Shown: positions 1 to 6,596 of the stretch, piece by piece
Numbering within the stretch: position 1 is the first letter of the stretch
Layout: the number at the start of each line of letters is the position of its first letter
Origin: Ruminococcus sp.
GTDB lineage: Bacteria > Bacillota > Clostridia > Oscillospirales > Acutalibacteraceae
DNA: 64,000 bases
NCBI GenBank assembly: GCA_004558485.1
Contig: SFCS01000002.1
Location: forward strand, 25,864-89,863
Direction of reading: 5' to 3'
Program-made: the position numbers and the translations under genes
Notes under the pieces: generated by a model
The model's database searches: none
Told to the model about the DNA's origin: nothing
Seen by the model: the letters and a program-made list of their open reading frames with translations, nothing else

Positions 1-315
1 GCCGATGGAGATCTGCATACCGGCGTCCATCAGGGCGTCATAACCGGTGGCGGCATCCTCGGCGGTCGCCTTGTCGTCTTTCATGTCGAACTTGAAGGTG
101 ATGCCGTTGAGGCCGCCGGCAGCGTTGATCTCGTCAACAGCGAGCTGAGCGCCGTTCTTGACGGAATTGCCATAGGCGGATGCGTCGCCGGTCAGAGGGC
201 CGGTGGAGCCGATAAAGAACTGTTTATCGGCGGTGGATGCGCCACAGCCCGCAAACACGCTTGCGAACATGGCGACTGCCATCACGGTGGCAGCAACTTT
301 GGTGAACTTTTTCAT
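1..315 (-). CDS. Branched-chain amino acid-type ABC substrate-binding lipoprotein (5' part only)
   Basis: The first 105 codons of a minus-strand gene that runs off the left edge in frame. Residues 1-23 are a lipoprotein signal ending in a lipobox (FAGC, Cys24). The mature part (IGSTGPLTGDASAYGNS, then AVDEINAAGGLNG) is the typical N-terminal lobe of LivJ-type periplasmic-binding-fold proteins, which deliver branched-chain or other amino acids to a LivHMGF importer. A purine-rich AAGGAGAGAC site precedes the ATG at 313-315. No strong promoter is seen directly upstream, although a hairpin isolates it from the next gene. The ligand cannot be deduced from this fragment. Confidence 0.9.
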   Translation of the reverse strand, partial: MKKFTKVAATVMAVAMFASVFAGCGASTADKQFFIGSTGPLTGDASAYGNSVKNGAQLAVDEINAAGGLNGITFKFDMKDDKATAEDAATGYDALMDAGMQISIG

Positions 316-389
316 ACGGGGTCTCTCCTTTTGCAGTTTTTTTATTTTAACAGCCGCAGGGGTTGTAAAATACAAAGATAAATAAGAAA

Positions 390-420
390 GCCGGTCCCGC
401 GAAAGCAGGGCCGGCATTTT
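390..420. terminator. Intrinsic terminator hairpin
   Basis: An 11-bp stem (390-400 with 405-415, one G-U pair and one mismatch) around a GAAA tetraloop. T-rich sequence follows on the plus strand and TTTCTTATTT on the minus strand. It sits directly after the small membrane protein gene at 428-688 and most likely ends that minus-strand transcript. Confidence 0.7.
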
Positions 421-427
421 CACAAAT

Positions 428-688
428 TCATGCGGGTTCCAAAAAACCTTTCGGTCTTGCTTTCAGCGGTTCAATTTTCTTTACGATAAGCATAAGCGCT
501 ACAACGGGAAGAAGTACAATAATGTGCAATACGGCCAGCATGCTAATTCGTACCATAACAAAAATGAGCATCGCAATGACAGCGATGCTCAGAGAAAGGG
601 CGACAGGAGCGCAGGAGTAAGCAGCCGGTGCGGTAGCATCGGTTGTAGTACGATTGGTGTTGGTTCTGAAACAGAACATCCTGCTCAC
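428..688 (-). CDS. Small membrane protein, unknown function
   Basis: Predicted 86-residue protein with a polar Thr/Ala-rich N-terminus (residues 1-25) and two adjacent hydrophobic stretches (about 28-48 and 50-69), followed by a basic tail containing KKIEPLKARPK. I do not recognise the family. It is kept as a gene because the start has an AAGGAG site 8 nt upstream, a perfect consensus promoter lies 22-50 nt upstream of the ATG, and a terminator follows the stop. A non-coding RNA from the same promoter is an alternative. Confidence 0.55.
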   Translation of the reverse strand: MSRMFCFRTNTNRTTTDATAPAAYSCAPVALSLSIAVIAMLIFVMVRISMLAVLHIIVLLPVVALMLIVKKIEPLKARPKGFLEPA

Positions 689-709
689 TCCTTTTCTGAA
701 TTTGTCGCT

Positions 710-738
710 ATTATACGCGCATGCTCGAGTGTTGTCAA
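710..738 (-). promoter_or_regulatory. Consensus sigma-A promoter
   Basis: On the minus strand, TTGACA (733-738) and TATAAT (710-715) are separated by exactly 17 bp. It drives the small membrane protein gene starting at 688. Confidence 0.85.
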
Positions 739-813
739 TAGGTTTTGAATTTTTTGTAATATCTGTATCACAATACTTCTCTGTTCATGCGGAAATTATG
801 CACACTGACAACA

Positions 814-1593
814 CTATTTTCCGTACAGCGTGAGGACGGGCAGATGTGGCGAATCGTTCAGGCGCAGGGGTAGCGAGCTGTCACCAAGCCCGCGGCTGAC
901 GACAAGCGCCATGTTGCCGACGGTATACAGCCCGCTGACATACCGCGGAAAAAAGCCCTGCCCCGGCGCATACAGTCCGCGCTTGCCGAGCCTGATCTGC
1001 CCGCCGTGCGCATGTCCGCAGACGGCGAGGGAAAAGCCCGCATTCCGAAAGGCGGCGACATTCTCGGGGTGATGCAGCAGCAGCAGTGCAGGGGAGGCGG
1101 TTGCCGTGACCTTTTGCGGATAGCCGACGCCGTATATCGGCAGCGTCTGTCCGCCGCGCTCCAAGGTCTCAAAGCGGTTTTCCATGAGCGGGATGCCCGC
1201 TTTCTGCATGGCGGCGCGGTAGTTTTCACGATAGACACCGCGCTCGTGGTTGCCGATGACGGCAACGCAGGGCGCGATGGCGGTGAGTGCCGCAAGAAAG
1301 GCGTCGATGCCGTCCTTGTCAAAGTGGGCATAGCGGTTGGCAAGATCGCCCGCAATGAAGATGCAGTCGGGCGCCGCATCCTGCACGGCATCCGCAACCT
1401 GCTGCGGCGACGAAAGACTGTGGGGCAGGTGCAGGTCGGCGACCACGGCGATCCGATACCCCGAAAAGGCAGCAGGCAGCCCTTGTATATATATAGGTAT
1501 ATGCTCGACCTGCGGCGCGGGATGTCCCTGCAGATACCGCAGCGGCGCGCCGAGCGTCAGCAGCGTGCGTTTGACGACGGTGGAAAGACGCAA
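814..1593 (-). CDS. YkuE-like calcineurin-type metallophosphoesterase
   Basis: 259-residue phosphoesterase of the YkuE/YaeI type, usually a membrane-associated hydrolase acting on lipid-linked or nucleotide phosphates. All metal-ligand motifs are visible in order: DLH (Asp53, His55), GDLANR (Asp83), GNHE (Asn115, His116), HH (174-175) and GHAHGG (His194, His196). The N-terminus is short and mildly hydrophobic without a clear signal peptide. The start is TTG, supported by an AAAGGGGG site about 8 nt upstream. It appears to be a single-gene unit; the substrate is unknown. Confidence 0.88.
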   Translation of the reverse strand: MRLSTVVKRTLLTLGAPLRYLQGHPAPQVEHIPIYIQGLPAAFSGYRIAVVADLHLPHSLSSPQQVADAVQDAAPDCIFIAGDLANRYAHFDKDGIDAFLAALTAIAPCVAVIGNHERGVYRENYRAAMQKAGIPLMENRFETLERGGQTLPIYGVGYPQKVTATASPALLLLHHPENVAAFRNAGFSLAVCGHAHGGQIRLGKRGLYAPGQGFFPRYVSGLYTVGNMALVVSRGLGDSSLPLRLNDSPHLPVLTLYGK

Positions 1594-1670
1594 ACGAATT
1601 CCCCCTTTTTTGGCAGTGTACCATAAAAACGGGCGGGACGCAAGCCTTTACAAGCGACGAAAACACTGCT

Positions 1671-1796
1671 ATGGTGAAAACGCCCGCGCTGTATCTCGAC
1701 ATGGGCGCGGCGGATAATCTGCGGGAGCTGGCGCCGGCGCTCGGGCTGCCCGACGGCGGCGACATTCCCTCCCTTCTCTCCCTTGCGGGGCTTTGA
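1671..1796 (+). pseudogene. Orphan C-terminal coding fragment
   Basis: A short frame (41 residues from an internal ATG) that continues open upstream to about 1625. It reads like the tail of a normal protein (TPALYLDMGAADNLREL, then a Gly/Pro-rich end). There is no ribosome-binding site or promoter, and the body of the gene is missing. I infer a gene remnant and could not assign the parent family. Confidence 0.3.
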
Positions 1797-1818
1797 CTAA
1801 AGCGTCCCTTTTTATTTC

Positions 1819-1847
1819 TTGAAAAGAAGATGCGAATGTGATACACT
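1819..1847 (+). promoter_or_regulatory. Sigma-A promoter of the TSUP gene
   Basis: TTGAAA (1819-1824) and TACACT (1842-1847) with a 17-bp spacer. The predicted transcript start is only about 12 nt from the chosen start codon, so the leader is very short. Confidence 0.7.
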
Positions 1848-1865
1848 GTACGGCAGGTGATGGAT

Positions 1866-2642
1866 ATGCAATATGTAATAACCGTGTTGGTGTGCCTTTT
1901 GGCGGGCATGGGTGCGGGACTCGGCACCGGCTTTGCCGGCTTGAGCGCTGCGGCGGTGATCACGCCGATGCTCGTGACCTTTTTGGGTGTCGAGCCGTAT
2001 GCGGCGGTCGGCATCGCGCTGGCATCGGATGTGCTGGCGAGCGCTGTTTCCGCCTATACCTACGGCAAAAATAAAAACCTCGACATCAAAAACGGCATCG
2101 TCATGATGCTGGCGGTGCTACTGTTCACAGTCGTCGGCAGCTATGTTTCCAGCCTGGTGCCGTCAACCACCATGGGGAATTTTTCTGTGTTCATGACGCT
2201 GCTGCTCGGCGTGAAATTCATCGTGCGCCCCGTCATGACCGAAAAATCCGACATGGCGGCGCAGTCGGCGCGCTCGCGCATCATAAAATCCGTTGTTTGC
2301 GGCGCGGTCGTCGGCTTCATCTGCGGCTTTGTCGGTGCGGGCGGCGGCATGATGATGCTGCTCCTGCTCACAAGCGTGATGGGCTATGAGCTGAAGACTG
2401 CCGTCGGCACGAGCGTGTTCATCATGACCTTCACGGCGCTTACCGGCGCCGTGTCCCACTTCGCGATCGGCGGCAGCCCCGATGTGCTGCTGTTGGTGCT
2501 TTGTGTGGGGTTCACCTTCCTGTTTGCCCGCATCGCGGCAAAGATCGCTAATAAGGCAAGCCCCGCTGCGCTCAACCGCATGACCGGTGTCATCCTGGTC
2601 GTGCTCGGCGCCGCCGTTTTGGTGTTCTCGCTGATAAAATAA
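1866..2642 (+). CDS. TSUP family (TauE/SafE) membrane transporter
   Basis: About 258 residues, nearly all hydrophobic, with the two-repeat architecture of TSUP permeases: a GxGxGxG-like stretch near the N-terminus (GMGAGLGTGFAGLS) and a second copy in the middle (GFICGFVGAGGGMMML). The family moves sulfite, sulfonates or other small organic anions across the cytoplasmic membrane, and the substrate here is unknown. I place the start at the ATG at 1866, six nt after GGCAGGTG; in-frame GTG 1857 and ATG 1860 are alternatives. It stands alone between two gene remnants. Confidence 0.85.
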   Translation: MQYVITVLVCLLAGMGAGLGTGFAGLSAAAVITPMLVTFLGVEPYAAVGIALASDVLASAVSAYTYGKNKNLDIKNGIVMMLAVLLFTVVGSYVSSLVPSTTMGNFSVFMTLLLGVKFIVRPVMTEKSDMAAQSARSRIIKSVVCGAVVGFICGFVGAGGGMMMLLLLTSVMGYELKTAVGTSVFIMTFTALTGAVSHFAIGGSPDVLLLVLCVGFTFLFARIAAKIANKASPAALNRMTGVILVVLGAAVLVFSLIK

Positions 2643-2836
2643 TCACTCCACCGGTGGGCGGAACGCGCGGATGGCGGCGGTCAGCTTCGGATGTCGTATG
2701 ACAAAATGGATGACCGGATCGGCGCATTTGGACAGCACCACATACTGTTCGCCCACCGCTGTGACGGAAATGTTGGCAAACACCGGATGATCCGTGAACT
2801 GCACGGTGTAGTTTTTGTCGGCATACACTATAGAAC
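2643..2836 (-). pseudogene. 3' fragment of an unidentified gene, cut at a palindrome
   Basis: The frame encodes about 62 residues with the look of a genuine protein end (YTVQFTDHPVFANISV, then VIRHPKLTAAIRAFRPP) and stops directly against the TSUP stop codon. Upstream the coding character ends at the 48-bp palindrome at 2838-2885, and no start codon with a ribosome-binding site is present. I infer a gene truncated when the palindromic element arrived. The family is not recognised. Confidence 0.4.
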
Positions 2837-2837
2837 A

Positions 2838-2885
2838 AATAGCAATAGCGGCCCCCATCATCTGATGGGGGCCGCTATTGCTATT
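2838..2885. repeat. Perfect 23-bp inverted repeat with a 2-nt loop
   Basis: Positions 2838-2860 are the exact reverse complement of 2863-2885, with only TC between. The arms contain a run of five C/G pairs next to a GCGGC core and AATAGC ends. It has no T-tract on either side, so it is longer than, and unlike, an ordinary terminator. It resembles a miniature palindromic mobile element. Confidence 0.8.
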
Positions 2886-3023
2886 GTATGCGGGGATCGG
2901 TCTTTGTCGCACGGTTCATTTCTAAAAAAGGAGGAGCAAATACATTTAACGGTCTGCTTATATTTGCGCTTAGCCCTGTCGGGTATCGTTCGGCAGTTTA
3001 AATAACCCGATGTGCAGTTTCGG

Positions 3024-3902
3024 CTAATGCGTTTCGGCGATAAAACGGCGCATTCTTTCCGAATAACCGTCACTGTCAAACCCTAGCCACGCAACAACCG
3101 CACGCCTGTTCCGGTCAACAAGAAGCATCTGACCGCACATGCCGCCCTTTGCGTGGCATCCGGGCGCGATCTCTTTCAGTTCATATCCGCGTTCGAATAC
3201 AATATCGCACCACTCTTTTGAAATAAATCGTTTACCTCCGAAAACACCGCCGTCTAAATAAATGCGCCCGAGCTTTGCTATGTCCGGGGTGCGAATATAG
3301 AGTCCGGTAGCGCCCATGGAATATCCCATGGGACAGGTGCTCCATGCGAATTCCTGAAATGCACATGGGACAAACAGGCGCTCACGCATGAAGTCAAAAA
3401 GTGTTTTGCCGGTTTTTTTCGAAACGACCCGTGAAAGAAGGTAATACGCAGCATCACTGTATGCAGATCCTTTTGTGCCTTCATCGCCGGGAGTGTTAGG
3501 CAAATCTGTCGAAAGCACAATCTTCAAAAAATCATTTCGAGTGCCGTATTTTCTTTCGAATGTATTGACATCCTCCGTATCAATATCGAGAAATCCCTGC
3601 CCGATTCCCCAACGGTGGCGAATGAGATGATCGAGTGTTATCTGTTCCCACCTCGGATGGATTCTGTCCGGCAGCTGATCCTTGAATATATCGATTGGCT
3701 TTTCATCCGGCGATAGGAGTCCGTCATCGTATAACATTCCGAGCGCGGTCACGGTGAACACCTTCGAAATAGAATAGCAATTATTTGTCTTGTTGGCAGG
3801 CGTAATGTTTTTCGTAACAGATATGCCGTCTTCTACAACGGTGATCTGATAAATACCCTTTTCGCTGCTTGCTATATCTAAAATCCTTTGCGTATAACTC
3901 AC
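3024..3902 (-). CDS. Class C beta-lactamase-fold serine hydrolase
   Basis: 292-residue protein of the serine beta-lactamase/DD-peptidase fold. The catalytic SxxK is Ser44-Ile-Ser-Lys47, the YxN-like motif is Tyr148-Ser-Asp150, and the KTG-box equivalent appears as HAKGG near residue 245. No signal peptide is visible, so it is probably an intracellular esterase or peptidase-like enzyme rather than a true beta-lactamase. The start is GTG, with GAAAGG 12 nt upstream. Base composition is less GC-rich than the neighbours, which may indicate transfer. Confidence 0.8.
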   Translation of the reverse strand: MSYTQRILDIASSEKGIYQITVVEDGISVTKNITPANKTNNCYSISKVFTVTALGMLYDDGLLSPDEKPIDIFKDQLPDRIHPRWEQITLDHLIRHRWGIGQGFLDIDTEDVNTFERKYGTRNDFLKIVLSTDLPNTPGDEGTKGSAYSDAAYYLLSRVVSKKTGKTLFDFMRERLFVPCAFQEFAWSTCPMGYSMGATGLYIRTPDIAKLGRIYLDGGVFGGKRFISKEWCDIVFERGYELKEIAPGCHAKGGMCGQMLLVDRNRRAVVAWLGFDSDGYSERMRRFIAETH

Positions 3903-4047
3903 GGGTTTTCACTGCCTTTCGTTATAATAATTATTAAAACGCGTAAGGTCTTGAGAGATTAAGGCACTTAAATCCACACATCGCCTTTCCAAAAATCCCG
4001 TTGACGGTTGTCATTATGTAAGAGTGAAGCGGTAAGAAGGAATAAAT

Positions 4048-4081
4048 AAAAATCCCGTCCACTGAAGTGAACAGGATTTTT
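4048..4081. terminator. Bidirectional intrinsic terminator
   Basis: AAAAATCC and GGATTTTT flank a short interrupted stem with a GA loop. It lies after the stop of the transglutaminase-like gene (minus strand), and the symmetric A/T tracts let it work both ways. Confidence 0.7.
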
Positions 4082-4130
4082 GTCAAGAGGTCACAAAAAA
4101 GATGCCTGTAATAAATTGAATTTGGAAAGC

Positions 4131-5750
4131 TTACGCTTTTTTTCTGCGAATGAACAGGTAATACACGCCTGTGCCCACGGCGGCCAACCCAGCCAAGCAT
4201 CCGGCAACAATCAGCAGAATCTTGCCGACGGACAATCCGTGGGCAGTGGATTCTTTAATAAACCACAAGGAACAGTGGTTGGTGGTAAATGTCAGCTCGC
4301 CGTCGGCAGTCACCATGCCTGTTCCTTCCAGAACAGCTTTGCCGGCGTCGTTTACCGAATAGATATCCACCGTTTTACCAGTGAAAGCTTCGTCCACGCG
4401 GATGCAGATTTCCGCTTCACCGGGAAGCGCTCCGTGATGCTCGAAGCTAAAAGGAAAATAGCTTTCCCCTTCACTCAGTTTCTCCAACGTGGAGATATCC
4501 TCCTGCGCCACCTCTTCGCCGAGACGAATGCCGGTATTGAGCGTGGTTGCGGTGTCGTATGTTGTCAGCTTGTTTCCGTCAAAGCTCCAGCGATAGGACT
4601 CGCTCTGCAAAACGAGTTTTCCTCCGTTCTGTGCGATACTGTTGAACAGCTCCAGCGTGACTTCGGGATTTTCGGCAATATCGACCGTGACAGCCGACGG
4701 CTGCACGGATGTGTTCGCTGTGAGTATATCCGATGCGGTTGTGTCCGTAGCGTCGGCGCTTGTCTCAGTATCGGTAGCATTGGCTGTAGAAACGGTCTGT
4801 CCGCCACGGGTTGTTGTACCCTTACCGGTGGGACGGGTGGGTATTTTTCCGGTCGTAGTTGTCGAGGTCGTTGCCTTGGCGCCGTACGCAGTGGCAGAAA
4901 AACTACAACCCTTCTCTCTTTCGAGTTCTGCAAATACATTTCCTTTCGCGTCGATATATCCTTTTAGCCTATCCATGCCCATGAACAAATACTTACTGCC
5001 CATGGAGCTGCCCTCGTCGCCATAGGTGCAGTCGACGCCGTACCATTTTCCGTCCAACTCCACCACATTCCAGGCGTGGTTATCATTGGTGGCAATATAG
5101 CTCTTGTAGCCGGCACGTTCCATGAACCGCTGAAATAGGAAAGCATACGAGGAGCAGACCACATTCGTCCGCACACCGGTCATCAAATCGTACACGCCGT
5201 TGATGGTGTCGTAGCCGCCCGGCATCTCCTCACTACCGCTTTTCACATGCTTGCAGATATATTCGGCGATGTATTTGATTTTATCCGCCTTGGCATAAGA
5301 AGAGACTTTCGCCAGCTCCGCATCCAGCAGCTTATCTGCTTTTTTCAGCTCGTCTGGCGAGTCGATATATTCAATTTCAATATCTCCATACTCCTGGCCG
5401 TTTTCAAAATCATGGAAATACCCGGTCATACACACAGAGCTGATCGAATATTCATGGTAGCTGTAATAGAGTTTCTCTTGCGTGTAGTCAAAATTGTTGA
5501 CATTGCAATACCAGAAGTCATTGCTCATATAATCCGGAAATCTGCTGTAAACGATTCGCACCGGCACGGCTGTCAGGCGATTTTCGATACCGTAACGGGC
5601 CGCCTTGAAATAATCTTCCTTGCCGCCAAGGTCGTAATAGGTTTTGCCTTCGTACTGCGTAGTAGGGATATTCAGCCCCCCTGCCGCCACGGACATTCCC
5701 GCCGGCAGCAGCATGACCACCGCCAAAAACAGTGCAATGAATCTTTTCAT
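4131..5750 (-). CDS. Secreted, C-terminally membrane-anchored transglutaminase-like protein
   Basis: Predicted 539 residues. Residues 1-25 form a signal peptide (MKRFIALFLAVVML...). The middle carries a transglutaminase/protease core with the Cys-His-Asp pattern: Cys in NVVCSSYAF, His in NDNHAWNVV, and Asp in WYGVDCTYGD. A Thr-rich linker (about 290-350) follows, then an Ig-like region and a C-terminal membrane helix with a basic tail (FIRRKKA). Such proteins are surface-exposed peptidases or cross-linking enzymes. The ATG at 5750 is chosen because the signal peptide begins there; the longer frame has no signal. Confidence 0.82.
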   Translation of the reverse strand: MKRFIALFLAVVMLLPAGMSVAAGGLNIPTTQYEGKTYYDLGGKEDYFKAARYGIENRLTAVPVRIVYSRFPDYMSNDFWYCNVNNFDYTQEKLYYSYHEYSISSVCMTGYFHDFENGQEYGDIEIEYIDSPDELKKADKLLDAELAKVSSYAKADKIKYIAEYICKHVKSGSEEMPGGYDTINGVYDLMTGVRTNVVCSSYAFLFQRFMERAGYKSYIATNDNHAWNVVELDGKWYGVDCTYGDEGSSMGSKYLFMGMDRLKGYIDAKGNVFAELEREKGCSFSATAYGAKATTSTTTTGKIPTRPTGKGTTTRGGQTVSTANATDTETSADATDTTASDILTANTSVQPSAVTVDIAENPEVTLELFNSIAQNGGKLVLQSESYRWSFDGNKLTTYDTATTLNTGIRLGEEVAQEDISTLEKLSEGESYFPFSFEHHGALPGEAEICIRVDEAFTGKTVDIYSVNDAGKAVLEGTGMVTADGELTFTTNHCSLWFIKESTAHGLSVGKILLIVAGCLAGLAAVGTGVYYLFIRRKKA

Positions 5751-6260
5751 GTAAAAACACCCCTTAAATATATACGCGGCAGCACATCTGCCAGCTACAT
5801 ATAACAAATATAACATATTTATTATGCTGTTGCAAGCAGTATAAAGATTTCTGTTGCAGTCATCATCCATTGAGAATCCGCATGAATGAATCATGAATGA
5901 TGAAAAATGAAGAGTGAATAATATAAAACGCAAAGCCGCTCTTTACTAAAGTAGAACTTCGTTTCGATGCAGGTAACAGGACTTTGAAGACAATTTGCAG
6001 ACAAGTTTGCAACTCGGAAAGTTTTTTCGACTTTTGCCCTCTTCTTCTCTTTTCTCCCTGCCCGAAAAACCTTTGGCAGCTTTTTCGCCGTCGCCGGACG
6101 AAAAACGCCCCGCCACAAAAGCGGCAGGGGTAGTTTTGACAGGGACAGAAGGGCTTGAAGTTGCGTTGCAGCCCCTCTTGCAGTGTCCAAAATCGGCGGG
6201 CGCGCCGGCGACGATACCCGGCACGCTCCGCGTGACTCAAGCTGAAATCTTTTTACGCAA
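5751..6260. other. Non-coding spacer with degenerate repeats
   Basis: About 500 bp with no convincing gene. It contains an A/T-rich stretch near 5880-5930 built from ATGAATGA/ATGAAGAGTGAA-like words, a GC-rich section with several weak stems, and at 6217-6234 an 18-nt word that recurs inverted at 63827-63844. It looks like accumulated repeat remnants. Confidence 0.45.
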
Positions 6261-6363
6261 GTGATAGTATATTCGCCTCTTTAACTGTGCGAAACACAAT
6301 ATCACTCGGCGTTAGCCGAATATCACTGCGGTGCAATATCACTCGCCGAAAGGCGAATATAAC
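6261..6363. repeat. Three tandem AATATCACT mini-hairpin units
   Basis: From 6298 the word AATATCACT occurs three times, each followed by a small inverted repeat: CGGC-GTTA-GCCG, a short GC-GGT-GC, and CGCC-GAAA-GGCG. An inverted copy of the unit end (GTGATA...TATTCGCC) begins at 6261. The array sits just downstream of the tRNA-Tyr terminator. Confidence 0.6.
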
Positions 6364-6365
6364 TG

Positions 6366-6399
6366 AAAAACTCCCTGTTCGAAAGAACAAGGAGTTTTT
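6366..6399 (-). terminator. Intrinsic terminator of tRNA-Tyr
   Basis: AAAAACTCC and GGAGTTTTT enclose a GTTC-GAAA-GAAC stem-loop; it is directly 3' of the tRNA-Tyr gene on the minus strand. Confidence 0.85.
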
Positions 6400-6400
6400 C

Positions 6401-6485
6401 TGGTGGGAGAGGGTGGATTCGAACCACCGAAGCATAAAGCAGCAGATTTACAGTCTGTCCCCTTTGGCCACTCGGGAACTCTCCC
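6401..6485 (-). tRNA. tRNA-Tyr (anticodon GTA)
   Basis: On the minus strand GGGAGAG pairs with CTCTCCC. The anticodon loop is ACTGTAAAT (GTA), there is a long class II variable arm (GCTGCTTTATGC region), the T-arm is GGTTCGAATCC, and CCA is encoded. The length is 85 nt. Confidence 0.95.
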
Positions 6486-6505
6486 ATAACTTCGGCGCGT
6501 GTTCT

Positions 6506-6534
6506 ACTATAGCACGCGGCGGCGGGATTGTCAA
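6506..6534 (-). promoter_or_regulatory. tRNA-Tyr promoter
   Basis: TTGACA (6529-6534) and TATAGT (6506-6511) with 17 bp between, about 20 bp upstream of the mature tRNA 5' end. Confidence 0.88.
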
Positions 6535-6552
6535 GTTTTTTTTGTAATTTTT

Positions 6553-6590
6553 GCAATTTTCCCGCCGCATTGCCGCGGCGGGAAAATTGC
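6553..6590. terminator. Strong hairpin downstream of tex
   Basis: A perfect 16-bp stem (6553-6568 with 6575-6590) lies seven bases after the tex stop. On the minus strand no U-tract follows outside the stem, so it may be a processing or stabilising hairpin rather than a classic terminator. Confidence 0.55.
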
Positions 6591-6596
6591 GCATAT

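Noticed and set aside
2691-3005. Plus-strand ORF across the 48-bp palindrome
   Set aside because: It is antisense to the better protein-like minus-strand fragment, has no ribosome-binding site and includes the whole palindrome.
3024-3902. A dedicated beta-lactamase resistance gene
   Set aside because: No signal peptide, and the YxN and KTG boxes are degenerate (YSD, HAKGG); this fits the broad serine hydrolase group.
5930-6260. A structured non-coding RNA (for example 6S or RNase P)
   Set aside because: No conserved core of such RNAs and no promoter was recognised; the region reads as repeat remnants.
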